Below, piece after piece: positions 12,966 through 25,718 of a DNA stretch of 64,000 nucleotides. The position numbers and the translations under genes are program-made. The stretch is taken from NCBI GenBank assembly GCA_905147135.1, contig LR990045.1:17212173-17276172 (forward strand). The letters are read 5' to 3'. Under the pieces are notes generated by a model. That model made no database searches and had not been told where the DNA came from. It saw only the letters and a list, made by a program, of their open reading frames with translations. Every line of letters starts with the position of its first letter. Positions within the stretch are counted from its first letter, which is position 1. This DNA is from Blastobasis lacticolella. Its lineage: Eukaryota; Arthropoda; Insecta; Lepidoptera; Blastobasidae.

Positions 12966-13909
12966 GTATTTATTTATAGAGGGAAATACGGTTGCTCTAT
13001 AAAGATTTATTATAATCCGTTCAGTAGATTTTGCATAACATGACTGCATGCCAGCGCATCACCTTTCATCAAATAAAATTGAATGACTTTATTTATTTTT
13101 ATTTATTACGAATCAATAATAATTTATGTTAATTTTATTTTTATTTTCATTCAATTTTATTTTATCTAATGATTTAATTTTTAGTTGACATTATGTATCT
13201 TTTATTATTTTATGATTATTTTAAATCTGACATTTATTTGACATTATGACGTATATGTAATATATGTATAATAATTATACATATATTACCTATTATTGAC
13301 CGAAATGTGTGGACATTGACTGAAATAAATGATTTTTAATTTAATTTAATTTAGTAAAGTCTTTTAAAAGCCCAAGGTTTAATTCGTAATAGAAACAACG
13401 GGGAAAAATTTTTGACTGCTAGACTTCTCTAATCAACAGAAATACCTACATTTCATGCCATAGTATTACCATTTTCTTCTTCATGATAAGCGTGTATTCT
13501 GAAATATTATGTAGTCTACTTTAGGCGTTCCTTTAATAGGGTGTTAAAATCTGTCATCATATTCTAAGGAATCTACTAGTAGACATAATAATAGTCAAGA
13601 ATTCAGTCTCCTCTCCTACACCTAATATGCACTTAAGTACAGACAAACAATCATCACCTCTATAAAGGCTCTGATACACCGAAAGAGGGACAGTATCGCA
13701 TAAAGCTTTAAGAGCGACTTGAAATGTTATTATCTTAACACGAATTTGATGTACGGCACCTCAAATTGTATATCCACCATGTTGAGTTTCTGGAAATGAA
13801 ATTAATTGTAACTAAAGCAAAGACGTTCAGTATAAAAAAATTCATATATTTACCTAGGTTACTACCTATCTCTGTTGCTCCGCGTAAATATATTTGTATC
13901 ACTTATGGT

Positions 13910-14116
13910 ACCCGGCCGAGTAGAATTCTACCAACCCCTTACACTCGTGGGTCGCACAATCTAGTCTGGTAGACTAGAAAATGAGCAGCAGCGTTTTCCA
14001 TTGTTATATTTATGACACTGCGATCTCCAACCCCTGCCTAGCGTGGAGATTATTGCAATAATCACCTCTGTCGCGGGAGAGGCCCTACATCATGGACAGT
14101 GATGGGCTATGATGAT
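13910..14116 (+). mobile_element. Short retroposon (family A), diverged
   Basis: Plus-orientation copy: GAGTAGAATTCTACCAACCCC, ATGAGCAGCAGCGTTTTCC, then GTGATGGGCTATGATGATAC at the end. Internal deletions relative to 34.8 kb. Confidence 0.7.
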
Positions 14117-15698
14117 ACAACCCGCGTGGGTCCAAAGAAACCGCGATAAATTCTGATACTGCGCAGCTCTCGACCCGCTTATGTTAGAACCGAGCCTAAC
14201 GCCATATCATGCTCGTGTTTACAGCCGCAGATCCCCACACCTACTTACCTAAGATTGGTACGCGAGATTACGATGGGACATAAACTCGGAATTGCAGATG
14301 AAGACGGGACAAATGGCACAAATGCAATGTAATGCGAGCGCTGTGGGTTAGTAATAAAACGCATTTGCCGACTCAGGCGATTATTCGCTTCGCCATGCAT
14401 TCGCTCCTTTTGTCGCGGGACCATCAGGCGGTGCCATCGCGATTGCCTAGCGATTGCCCGGCGATAACCATGAGAACCCGACCGCTTAGCTCGCCGCCTA
14501 ATGGGAGATGCTAATAACGTGCAGCAATATTTGTATTTATGCTACTGGACGCTGGGTGTTGCGGTGGAGGTGGGTAGTAATCTCTGGAAATCTATTTTTT
14601 TATTCATATCACGTTGGGTATATGCGAATCGCGACTAGTAAGTGAATGATGTGCAGTTTTGTAAAAGCTGCACGCTTTGTGCACGATTGCCATCAGCCAA
14701 TGTACACATTACTACTTACATCAAAATGGGTCTGACTTTGTTGCACGGCATGATTTCCTTTTATTTCCCTTATAACAAACGAGCAGAGAGACCACCTTTT
14801 AATCGTCCATAACTTCTACGATGCTCACCTATAAAACTAGTACAGTATAAGTCACTAAATAATGCGCATCGGCTAGTTTTGGCTTAGAATTTATTCACAC
14901 GCGTGCTTTACAAATAGCCGATGTACATTATTTATTGTCGACATTTGTATTTCCATGATAATATTATGTATTTTTTCCCGTTGTTAGGACTCTGTCATGA
15001 TGCGGAGGTCGCATGGACGGGTGTCACCGACATGCCATATATATTTCTGCCGCCAAGCAGTTTTTTGTTTTGGTTAGCCATTGCAATTGCAAGTTACAGG
15101 CATGAGACAGATCAGTTCAGTCCTCATGGAGACAGCGCAAATGATGTTCTACATTTCTATTTACTTGAAACCTATTATAACAGCTTATTATTATTGTTGT
15201 TGTTGTCATATATATGTTTTGTTATTTATCACAAGTAGAAGCTATACAACTCTTTTCATTTTTCTGATTCTATTTCGTCATCTGCGAACTTAGAATGTCT
15301 GTTAACTGCTACAAAAAACGATCTCAGAGAATCTTGTGAATTTTTTGCAACTAAGTTTCTGTATGATGTTTGGTAAGTATGAGTTTTTCTAAGCCATGTC
15401 AACGACCATCTTGAATAGAACGTTTGGTATGTATTCTTACCTACCTACGTTCAGATAATTATTTATCGATCCTAATTGCCTGTGTAGGTGTACAAAAAGA
15501 CAGTATATCTTTAGTATTAGTCGTAAGTTATTATGGTACATTAGTCTCCGTCGATATTAGTCATTAATTTCTGAATTTAAAGTTAATTTAATTATGAGCT
15601 AATGACTTTGATGTCGACATAAATAACATATGCAAGTTATCAATGTCGTGAAATGATAGATTCTGCGATAAAAGGTTAGAAAGTATACGTAGATATCA

Positions 15699-15855
15699 TC
15701 ATATCAGCCAGAAGACGCCCACTGCTGGGCATAGGCCTCCTCCAGAGATCTCCACAAAGACCGGTCCTGTGCTTTCCGCATCCAGCTGGTACCTGCGATC
15801 CTTACCAGGTCGTCGGTCCACCTTGTAGGAGGCCTACCCACGCTGCGTCTACCGG
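15699..15855 (-). mobile_element. Short 5'-truncated RTE insertion with target-site duplication
   Basis: 157 bp nearly identical to the extreme 3' end of the RTE copy at 45.05-45.21 kb, in the same orientation. It is flanked by a perfect 13-bp duplication TACGTAGATATCA (15686-15698 and 15856-15868). A TACGT shared by the element and the target at the 5' junction suggests microhomology-aided joining. Confidence 0.88.
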
Positions 15856-16547
15856 TACGTAGATATCACAAAATGGTAACCATTTCTCAATGGCTTGTGA
15901 ATTAAAATATGTCTCTAGTACCTAAGAATTATTTATATAAATATTTTCATATTTTCAACTCTTGGACCGTAGGGACCAGCCGCACACTCCTTTTTTCGAG
16001 AGATAGCTAAGCGCCTGTTTGGTTATTTGAAATAAATATTAAAAATATATATAAACCGATTAGAAAAAAAAAATAATGAACAATTCATAACTAAATATTA
16101 TTATTATTCTACATATTTTCTAAATAAAAACACATGGCTTGAAATGCTAGTGTGACTCGTTCATATCAGAGGCTGTGGTGTGTGGGCAGCTAACGTATTA
16201 TTATAATTTTTTGTTCATCCAACGAAGACCATTTGCAGTTATAATAACAATATTATTTTAATAAACGCTTTAAAAAACGCAATGCGTAGATCTTGTAGAC
16301 TAGAAATGTATAGAGTTAGATGGAAATAATGCTTATTCCCTCATTTCAATTGGAATGTTGTTCATAACAATGTATTTATTTGTAAAAGATCATTACCGTT
16401 CCAGACTAACCTTGTCCTCATCAAAGATTAATTTCCCTGGATTGGCCAACAATGATTGAACAACAATCTTTCTTACGCTGTTCACCTTCAAAACCGCAAA
16501 ACTAAACCTAGCGGACCAGCTAAACACTGCCTCTCCCAGTAATATTA

Positions 16548-16662
16548 ATAATAATCATCTTTACGTTAACATCCCGGTTGTGCTCTCGCGCACGAGGGCC
16601 CGGGGTCTGCCTTGACCGTGATCCAGGATTTGGTAGATCAGGTAATTACAGTGGAGCGACTT
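16548..16662 (+). repeat. Dispersed repeat family C, copy 2
   Basis: Matches family C in plus orientation: CATCCCGGTTGTGCTCTCGC, CACGAGGGCCCGGGG, GTGATCCAGGATTTGG. It is followed by an imperfect direct repeat at 16663-16770 built on CCATCTGACCTGC..AACCCGA.CAGA.AGGATTATG. Confidence 0.7.
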
Positions 16663-16865
16663 CCATCTGACCTGCGTGACCCAGCTACCAGGGGAACCCG
16701 AGCAGATAGGATTATGGTACTGCCATCTGACCTGCTACCACGGAAACCCGACCAGACAGGATTATGATTATACATTCAGTTGCATGAATGTGCAGGTTTG
16801 AATTTTTTTTTCGTCACCGTAAGAGCAATTACTGATCAACTAAACAACAGAAAAGAGTCATTGAT

Positions 16866-16945
16866 ACATGGCGGAACTGGGATTCTAACTCGGTACTTCG
16901 GGGTACGAGTCAGACCCCTTAACCAATACGACATCGACGCTCTTA
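16866..16945 (-). repeat. tRNA-like sequence (SINE head)
   Basis: On the minus strand ATTGGTTAAGGGG resembles an A box and AGTTAGAATCC a decayed B box. No good cloverleaf. Confidence 0.45.
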
Positions 16946-17336
16946 AAAATCAACTATAATTATTTTAATTTTATTTAATGTTTTTATTAAAAATCTTCAA
17001 TTTGTTTATATCGATGGCGAATTGGTTTGAGACAGACTGTACACTCTGACTCTACACTCTACATTTACTTATAAACAAGAGCGAACGGCTCTACATTCCG
17101 CTCAATCGTGTACCAACAATCAATACTAAAAGGCTGTTTATCAGATGCTACAGCCGCTTAATTGGTCCAATAAACCGTACAATCGTTAGCCAAGGGAAAT
17201 TAACAGTCGGATTGCCACACCGTTGATGCGCATGCTACGATCAAATGCCTGTAGGCAAATACTTTTGTAACCACTGTCTCTACTGGTTTATGGACGCCGT
17301 GGAAAGGTGTTCCACTACAAGATAAGATTTATCATC

Positions 17337-17425
17337 GTCTGGCGGGCTCTTGTGCACGAGGGCCCGGGGTCCGTCTTGACCATGATCCAGAATTTGGCAG
17401 ATCAGGTTATTATAGTGCTCGATAG
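17337..17425 (+). repeat. Dispersed repeat family C, copy 3
   Basis: GGGCTCTTGTGCACGAGGGC, then GACCATGATCCAGAATTTGG and CAGATCAGGTTATTATAGTG; the left end is truncated. Confidence 0.7.
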
Positions 17426-18969
17426 CACAAGATAAGATAGGATATGGTAATATGTATCTATAGCTATGGTTAACACTGGCCACTGCAGGTGAGTGCTTAA
17501 GAATTACAGACACGCCACTTGTTCACTTTTAAAGGGTATTTAAGAAAATATTGTTTTAACATTCTGTTTAAAGCAATTTATTCCAGCACGCTTACCTAAT
17601 TTTTGGTGGATTTGCTATAGAAATCGTAAGCGAATTTTGTAAGAATGGATGTATATTTGGATGTCAGTTATTCCTTCACACTAAAACTACTGAATAGATT
17701 TGGATGAATTACCAAAATGACCAAAATAGCATACCTTTCATTTACCCCTAAATTAAATGAGGTTCCCGCTACCACCTATTTCTAATTCTCAGCAGTCGCA
17801 TACCTCAATGGCTGGAAGACATACCTCGCCCACGAGATGCTTGCATTACGATAATTCGGTTGCCCCATTGTGCAGGTGTTTGGTCAGCCGATAGCTGATG
17901 TAAGCGAGGCGACATGCGTGCTAGCGCCTACTACCACTACCACTACCACCCGCATACCACAATCACGTTACGGTTTCAAAACAGCAATGTATAATGTATC
18001 ATTTGATACACCCTGTTATCGATAAATCAATCAGTTCTGTTCTTAATTTGGTGCTTTGAAAGGTCTATTTTGAGGCACAATGCCGATGTAGTTTCGAATT
18101 ATGTTGTGATTACTTCTGTTGTTCGCTGTTTATATTGTGTGCATGGATTAACGAAACGTTTTAGCCAATAAGCATGTTTTGATATTATTGTAAACTATTA
18201 TAATAAATTAAGACTAAAAGCGAACCAAGGTCACCGACATAGCCCGAAGGAGTGTCAGGCTAAAGTAACAGTGGGCATAGCTCGAAGAACAGCATTTGCG
18301 GCATAGAGTGTACTTATTTAGTGTGATACGAAACTTATCAATACAAAGTACTTCTTATATAAAAAATAGATAAAGGTTATCATAAACTAAAGACTAATTC
18401 TAATATATAGTTTGTATGTTTAGATGTCGATGAATATACATACAGATAAGAATTTTTAGTTTACATGTCAGTAGGTGTCTGTAAACCGGCTTTGTTAGCG
18501 TTTTTGTAAAAATAATATAATCACCAAAGCGTCGATAATTGGACGCGTAGAAGAGTGACCGCAGCTAAACATTGCACCAACGAGTCGTGACCTTTGCACT
18601 TTAGCTCGATTATCGCCATAAAGTTGTGATGTTAATGATTGTCTTCCTGTTCATTTGATACTCATACTAAACAAACTTGATCGTAAAGATTCACGTGCTG
18701 CGTAATACCTATAGTGGGTACTGGGTAATGAGGCAAACATTAATGCTATTGCTTGTCATCGTGTGAAAATGTTGTTACAGCGTTAGAAGTTAACTTCGGT
18801 AGATATCTGTAGCAATAGATTTTGTTAATTTACGAAGCTATTAAATTACGTGTTTTAGGTTATAGATAAACAGCAGCAGCATACATAGCAGCAGCAGTAG
18901 CAGTATACATTGTAATAGTTATCCAACAGCACACCTACTAACCGCTCAATGCAGTCAATCTTAACTACT

Positions 18970-19067
18970 GTAAATAAATAAATAAATATGCCTGAACAAA
19001 TTCACACAGCGCCATCTATCCCCAAAGTAAGCCAAGCTTGTGTTATGGGTGAAATAAAAAATACTTA
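18970..19067 (+). repeat. Dispersed repeat family B
   Basis: Shares a ~75-bp block (ACAAATTCACACAGCGCCAT, then CCCCAAAG..AAGC and GTGTTATGGGTG) with 21821-21913. This block is a common lepidopteran interspersed repeat. Interrupted at 19079 by a family A retroposon. Confidence 0.65.
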
Positions 19068-19078
19068 TAAACTTTTAA

Positions 19079-19337
19079 ATATCATTATCACAGCCCGTAA
19101 CAGTCCACTGCAGGACTTAGGGCCTCTCCCACGAAAAGGGCTGTTATTGCCATAATCTCCACGCTTGGCAGGCGGGTTGGAGATCGCAGTGTTTAAATGT
19201 AACAATGGAAAATGCTGCTGCCCATTTTCCAGACTACGGAGACTCTTGATCTTTTGCCTCGAAAACATTAGTCGCCTTCTACGACACCCATGAGTGTTAG
19301 GGTTGGTGCTATTCTACTCTGCCAGACACCACACGGC
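19079..19337 (-). mobile_element. Short retroposon (family A) with 11-bp target-site duplication
   Basis: 259-bp copy in minus orientation, flanked by TAAACTTTTAA at 19068-19078 and 19338-19348. It is inserted into the end of a family B repeat (18970-19067), so it is the younger of the two. Confidence 0.85.
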
Positions 19338-20899
19338 TAAACTTTTAAGTACATACTTATTATTCATAGAGTACCCAGATCCGTTATAGAAATGACAAAG
19401 AAAATAAGGAAATATCTTCGCAGGATTCGACACATTAGCTATATAAGCGCCGACAAACAGCCATAATTCAACAACAACAGTGAAAGTAGCAGTAGGCACA
19501 AAGAAAGAATAGATCGAAAGTGTGTATTCCTTATAATGGAGTTGGTGTTAATTGACTACGAATCCAAATATTCCATGCAGATGCCATTCGGCCTACTTGA
19601 TCCACCCATACACGGTTCACTAGCTCGCCCACTGCTGCCTACTATCAAATATTTGGCTACACGAAACCTACTAAACGCTACCTACTCTAATCTAGATGGA
19701 TTTTATAACTGTTAATTTATGATAGGAAAACGTTAATGGACTTGAAATATTGCATCGGAATTGATTTATAAATATTCTATAATGGTTATAAGAAGTAGAT
19801 TAATATGTGGCAAATATTTGTTAGATATGTAAATATGTACTAGATAGTCCTGCCTGTCCGAATGGGATACGGAGAGTGTGTATGTAGATATCTCAATATA
19901 CGTTATTACCTATCTTAGCGTAATTTTTAATATAAACTAGATTATGGCCTGGATAAAATATGAATTATTAGCTACTACATGTACGTATTACTGACTGATC
20001 ATACGTACACACCTACATTAGTGGAGGATTTAGACATATTCTCCAGACTTGGTTTTGGGATTAAAGATAAAAAACAGTAAACTTTGCTGACTATTGTCTA
20101 GTCTACGGAAGTTCTAGTTGGCACCCGTCGTGCTGCATTTATACTAGTGGCGCCCACATGTCAATTTTGACCAGCTTAAACTAACATAAGCGAAGACAAA
20201 ATTTGTGATAGGTGAGTGCTTTAATATAAAAATGTAATGTTTATACGTATATGTTAGAGTGGACGCTAGGTCCACTCAGCTTGGGCCCATCACTACCCAA
20301 GGTCCTATAGACATCTCGGCCATACGGGCCGCGTCCTACTTAATGACGTGTTGTAGTGGCTCTTTTCCCTGCTGCCACTTAGCTCCTTGCCTACAATCCG
20401 TATTCCGATTTGAGCGTAATTTTTGTCGCTGTGCTCCCATTGAACCAAAAAAATATATAGAGTGCACGCTTCCTGACACCCTATAACTCTCCAGTTTTCA
20501 CTAGCCTTTAGTCGAACGTCGACTAGCAATCGCGTGGCAAAACAAAACAGCCCTCTAAACGGTGGCGTATATCTTGACCTGTAGTCGCTCGGCCAACATA
20601 CAGCCTTTGGGGGGAAAGCTCCAATTGAGCCGTACAAGGCCACCTAACCTTGCAACGTGGCGATATATAATGAAGTTATTTTCATAGCGCATGTGTCCGT
20701 ATTAGGCGGCTTCATTTCGCACGATACCAAGCTGCCGAGTTAAGGTCAATGGCGTATGCTTCCAAAAACGACGCCCACACACGTCGCAATAAAATAATAA
20801 CAAGCCAACATTGTCACAGCATTATACATGGAACACAGACTTTGTTTTGAGTATGAGAGGATTTGTCATACCACTACCACACTTTGTACTATGCTTTAT

Positions 20900-20970
20900 T
20901 ATATCTGTTATCTTTATTTATGTCCTTTGGTGTGCAATAAAGAGTTATTGTATTGTATTGTTCTCACAGT
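20900..20970 (+). mobile_element. LINE 3' tail ending in TATTG repeats
   Basis: TTATGTCCTTTGGTGTGCAATAAAGAG-type tail (AATAAA followed by TATTG repeats) at the end of a non-LTR element; no ORF part is preserved. Confidence 0.5.
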
Positions 20971-20972
20971 AA

Positions 20973-21080
20973 GCCGAAGACCGAGCGAAGTGGGCCAGGA
21001 AGAACAGGAAGGTGGACCTTGGCCCATCGCGTACCATGCGGGAGCGCAACCGGGACGTATCGCCAAGACGATGATAATGT
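20973..21080 (+). mobile_element. RTE-like ORF end fragment
   Basis: Plus-strand frame AEDRAKWARKNRKVDLG and onward matches the conserved EDRAKW ending of RTE elements, followed by two stops and ATG-like repeats. It abuts a different LINE tail on its left, making a composite. Confidence 0.6.
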
Positions 21081-21820
21081 ATTGTATGGTAACTGTAGTT
21101 GTATGATGCTGTGCTTTACAAGGCAATTCAATCTTTACTTATACAAAATGCTTTCCAATTTGTACAAATAGATAATATGAACGTGCTTGTTTACAAAATC
21201 TAGGTAACAATTGCAATAGGACAACTTATAAGCTCCTATGACGCATTATAAATAACAAATAAAAAAAAGAATTAAACAGATACCTACACAAAAAATGTGT
21301 AAGACTGTGACACATATTCGGACATGATTAAGGTTGGTATCAAGGTAACGCTGTTTGTATTTTACATATCGTCATTAACAGAACAATATGGACAGTGACA
21401 AAAAATAGGATGAGGAAGTGTTGCAATTTAGTATCAAAATCTATATGGAATACTATATGGATGGTGTTCAAATGTCTGGATACAATGAAATATAAAAGTA
21501 AAGTAAGATTTTGCAAAGCCCTACTCAAAATGATCGCTGAAATACCATGGCAAGAATATCTCTTAACAAAAACAATGACTTATCTAGCGCACACTCTACA
21601 TTATCTACAGTCAGGGCTGGCCAGCAGCCCGCGTCTTGTATTTGTGTGGCCCACGAGTCCCGCCACGTAACTCTAATCTACCGCATATAAAAGAAATACT
21701 TAATAAAGTTTGAATACGCAGCGCTCTTGGCACGATGGCAGCCATTCTACTTTAATTAGCTAATCTACAGAAATTATGAATCATAGTCAAGCTGGACCCC
21801 GGCCCTGACGCGCGAGGACA

Positions 21821-21913
21821 AAATAAATATGCTTGGACAAATTCACACAGCGCCATCTAACCCCAAAGCAAGCGAAGCTTGTGTTATGGGTGTTAGATAA
21901 CTGATAAACTAAA
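21821..21913 (+). repeat. Dispersed repeat family B, second copy
   Basis: Near-identical to 18970-19052 over the core: ATATGCTTGGACAAATTCAC, GCGCCATCTAACCCCAAAGC, TTGTGTTATGGGTG. Confidence 0.65.
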
Positions 21914-21957
21914 TACTTATATCATTTTTTTTATTCGTACTACACCAAACCCGAAAC

Positions 21958-22025
21958 AGAAATTAAAATTCATCATTTCAATTTCTGCTTCGCCGGGAAT
22001 CGACACCGGGACCTCTGCGTCACTC
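21958..22025 (-). repeat. tRNA-like SINE fragment
   Basis: On the minus strand the B-box-like GGTGTCGATTCCC is followed by an A/T-rich body. No A box in place. Confidence 0.4.
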
Positions 22026-22289
22026 AGATGATTATAATTTATTAACGAAGAAGTTATCAGAAGTATATCAGTTACATAATGTCACTGGTGTCAGCATACA
22101 AACCGCGGTGTTCGTACCGGGGGTATTGAGTTGTTTGATTGCGCTTTGTCTGAGGCTCCCACGCCGCCATCGCGCCAGTGCCAAGTTTATGGCCGAAAGT
22201 CGCGGGCGTGGGGTGCCTAATGTCTTCTATTCGGTGGCCGCATCGGATTTAGTAGTTAATAATAAATAATAATAAAATAACCCTTTAGA

Positions 22290-22507
22290 GGACGACCCAG
22301 AAAAACATTCACTGATCAGATCAGTAATGTTCTCAAAAAAGCTGGGGTCTGAAGTGGTAAGAATAAAAGAAGATGTATGAAAAGAGTTGTGGATATATGC
22401 GAGGCTAGGGAATTGTGTCAGGACAGAGCAAAGTGGCGGTCCATAGTCTCTGCCTACCCCACCTGTGGGACACAGGCATGAGCTTTATGTATGTATGTAT
22501 GTATGTA
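22290..22507 (+). mobile_element. RTE-like 3' end of a second subfamily
   Basis: Translates, with an internal stop, to GRPRKTFTDQISNVLKKAGV, then ICEARELCQDRAKWRSIVSA and YPTCG. This is the end of a different RTE lineage from the one at 45 kb. It ends in a (TATG)n run at 22487-22506. Confidence 0.75.
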
Positions 22508-22871
22508 ACAAAATAATTTATTATTGATTTCTGTAATTGTTGCTTACAATTTTATACTAGAGCTAGATACATACATACCTGTGTTACGAGAAACAGTGGC
22601 AACTTCCCTTAAATTGCTATTATAATCAGAAACAAAAAAAAAATGAAAAAAAAATAAGCATCTGCCATAATACATATAATAGTAGCTGGTCCAGTGGTGG
22701 TCTTCTTAAATAATCGAGTTAGGTTAAAAGCAGCTCCGATCGTAGCGTTCGAATCGAATAGAAGTTTGTGAGTCAAATAATTTATACCACAGTGGCACAA
22801 AAAGAAGGGTTAAAGTTCTCTGAAACCTTTACCGTTTTCTTTGCAATGTTAGTAATAATAGTTGTAATAGA

Positions 22872-22943
22872 GTACCAGCTGGATGCGGAAGGCACAGGAC
22901 CGGCCTTTATAGAGTCCTTTGGGGGAGGTTTGATGATGATGAT
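22872..22943 (+). mobile_element. RTE 3'-end fragment
   Basis: About 70 bp matching the RTE tail (AGCTGGATGCGGAAGGCACA and following) in plus orientation and ending in an ATG repeat at about 22932-22942. Confidence 0.75.
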
Positions 22944-23689
22944 AAGTCAGATGTAGTATGTATAAGTCGGCATTAACAGATTTTTCTGGGTACAGTATTA
23001 TACCTACTGGCTAAGACGATAATCTCATGTAGCGGCACACGTAGAAATCGTAGAGTGCCATCGTACTTGCGATCCGACAAAGTAGGTAATATGTTTACTC
23101 ACGTACAGCTGAGTCATTCATCGAAAAAGTAAAATGTATATATTCGCAGTGCTATTTTATCGTGTTTGCTTCCTGTTTGCATAGCCCTTGGTAACAACAA
23201 TTATTTTAAAGTTACCCTGACGAGAATAAGTTTATTTTATTTTGAATAATTTGGCGACCAATTAGATAAAATTGCAGGCCAAATACATTTTTCAATACCC
23301 GTAAAAAAGCTGTTTAAAAGTAAGTAGGTACCTACCTATTTATATAAGAGGTATTGTTGGATTGTAGGTTGAACCGCGTTGAACTCTATTGTATGAAATG
23401 AACTTATATACGAAGATTCCTCACACCTCAGAGAAAAGAAATAACTCGCACCTGTCACTATGAAGAAGATGAAGAATTAAGGTACCTACATATGATGCGG
23501 GGGTAAAGTTCGGCCGCTCGAATTTTAATTTTTCACTGAAATCTGATGTTGGAGGCCAAGATCCACTTTGGGTCGCAGAGCCAGCGCAGTAAGTAAGCAT
23601 AATACAGGGAAGCAAATGAGCAAGCCGGTCACCTGAAGGTATCATCGTCGTCGGTGATCATCGCCGTCTATATAGGTGAGATTTTTAAT

Positions 23690-24177
23690 ACTACTCGGTA
23701 ACAAACGAGCAGACCGACCGCCTGGTGGAAAGTGATATCTGTCTTCACTTAGATTTCATATAAAAAAAGTACAGAAATAAAAGTAGTTGTAAATGCGAGC
23801 GAGATCTGCCCGTTGTTTGATGCATTGACTTGGACTCCTTAGGACAGAGTCCTACCACCGGACCGGTCAGAGATAGGCAAAAGCTCGTTTTTTGAATGTT
23901 TCAATGAATTTGGAAATACTGCTGCACCAAGCACGTCCCAAAGAGTGATCGGTCGTACGAGGCAGCAAGTTTTGTGATAATCATACTGAGGTTCGACGTC
24001 GGGTGGCACGGTACGGAAATACGGATACAATTTAAATTTTGAAGTAATCAAGTCGTTCCGCTGTTCTCCTTTTAGGGTAGCTACCACCCGTGTATACATT
24101 TTGGCACCTGGGACCCGATTTTCGAATCGCTCGCATCCACACGAGCTCGCGCTTTGTAATGGTACAGATACGCGCAC
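23690..24177 (-). mobile_element. Jockey/CR1-like LINE ORF2 end plus 3' tail
   Basis: The minus-strand frame 24177-23839 contains KLYPYFRTVP then LVRPITLWDVLGAAVFPN, resembling the HPYF..VP / R..RLWN.LP..VFP ending of lepidopteran LINEs. About 100 bp downstream lies the matching 3'-tail phrase (CACTTTCCACCAGGCGG on the minus strand), in the right order and orientation. Decayed. Confidence 0.55.
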
Positions 24178-24429
24178 ATTGTTACAGTGCCTGTCTCTTC
24201 TGCCTCTAGCAACTTACCATGAGTGTGAAGCAGATTGGTAGGCAGCACGAGCACTCGCATGGATATTGCGAGCGGTTCAATAATAGAGCACCTATTAATT
24301 TTACCACTTTTCCGTCGTGACCAAAATGCGTCCACAAGATATTTTGTCATATTTACGACTCAGTCTCGGAATGCATAAATGTAAGTACTTACTTACCAGA
24401 TAACTGCTAAAAATAAGTAAAGAGATCGA

Positions 24430-24585
24430 TTGGCCGAGTGGTAACCGGCATCCAGCATAGTAGAATTGCACCAACCCCCTCGACGCTTACCAAATAGCAC
24501 CACCGGAGTGGTTCGGAGACCAGAAAATGGGCAGCAGAACCATACCTACTCTGTTGTATTTTAAACAGTGCAATATCAACTGCAG
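24430..24585 (+). mobile_element. Degenerate family A retroposon
   Basis: Keeps TAGTAGAATTGCACCAACCCC and CCAGAAAATGGGCAGCAG but has lost the tail region. Confidence 0.5.
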
Positions 24586-24942
24586 CAATAGAGTGTGGCA
24601 TCACACAGGCGGCCCGTCTATACAAAACATGAAGCTTACATTTAAAAAAGTAGAGAAGGCTTACTTATAACATAGATTCTTTAACTATAGGTACATACAC
24701 TATTTACTTATCTATCAAATACTACATATCATACTTTATATCATCAACTTTTTGTACTAATATTTTAAATAGAAAAGATTAGAACTTAACCGATTTTTTA
24801 ATTGCTTTTACTAGAAAGCTACATTATCAGGGGGTAAGTTAAGTTATTCCCGAAATGGCAATTGTAAAATACAGTAAACACGTATAAAAGGAATCCATCG
24901 TATGGTAGTGTCCGACAGGGAAAAAGTATTTATTCTACTCGA

Positions 24943-25064
24943 CACTAGATGGCTGTGTTCGACAAATTCTTTTCATATAGGTACTCTAGGTGGCGTTGTT
25001 GACAATTACAACGCCATCTATGTTAAATTTCATTTACCAGTATACAACACGATCCAGATGGCGC
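24943..25064. repeat. Cluster of four AGATGGCGC-like motifs
   Basis: CTAGATGGCT, TAGGTGGCGT, ACGCCATCTA (inverted) and CAGATGGCGC occur within 122 bp. They resemble the core of CTCF sites but also occur inside repeats in this window. Confidence 0.5.
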
Positions 25065-25718
25065 TTATTATCAGAAGTACCAACCCAACGATAGGTGACA
25101 CCACTGATAAAGTAGAGTAGGGAAGTTTGCGGTGGTCACACACAAAACTTATAAATAATAAAATATGCTGCAAGAGCAGTAGTTCCTTTTCAAGGCTTTC
25201 TTTTCAGACTGTAGTACTATTTATTTTATCTGTACCTACTGTTATGCTGTAGGTTGGTTCCGGAACTCAGAATTCCGTACTAAAACAGAAATAATTAGGT
25301 AGCTAATTGTGGTACTTTTTGTTAGAAATACACTTGGTGGGTTTTATAGTTTTGTCGATATTTATTAAGTAATTCGTTTTTATTATTTAACGTTGAAAAT
25401 GGCCGAAATAGGTAGGATTATCTTTTGGAAATATTATTTTATAATATTGTTATTATTTATTAGTACCTACGTATTATGGTACTTTATTAGTATTATCATA
25501 GACTTTAGTAAAGGGAAAACGCGAAACTATGAATACGTCAATTAACGTTAATACTAATATTCAAAATAAATATAAAAATCGATTTTTGGGGCTCCGTGAC
25601 GCAGTTTAAAAAAAATAAAAATCAATACAAAAATGTTTTTTTTTTACTTTAAAAAAAAATATTTTCAATACATACAGTAGGTAAATATTATTGTGGATAT
25701 GTACGATATGTAGTTTAA

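Larger units (their letters stand above)
9230..13900. other. Repeat-bearing gene desert
   Basis: Apart from the elements listed separately, there is AT-rich DNA, very A/T-dense at 13080-13350, and a 96-codon minus-strand frame at 12106-11816 in a GC-richer patch that matches nothing I know. Confidence 0.5.
14117..18960. other. Repeat-bearing gene desert
   Basis: Holds the short RTE insertion, two family C repeats, a tRNA-like relic, CTACCA triplet repeats at about 17931-17950 and CAGCAG runs at 18871-18903. Frames at 14332-14514, 14921-15293 and 17513-17280 are judged chance. Confidence 0.5.

Noticed and set aside
20259..20643. Opposed frames of 75 and 112 codons
   Set aside because: No domain on either strand; composition is that of mixed repeat debris.
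23839..24350. Two overlapping minus-strand frames as one novel gene
   Set aside because: The left frame has the ending of a LINE ORF2 and is followed by the LINE tail; the right one is in another frame with no domain.
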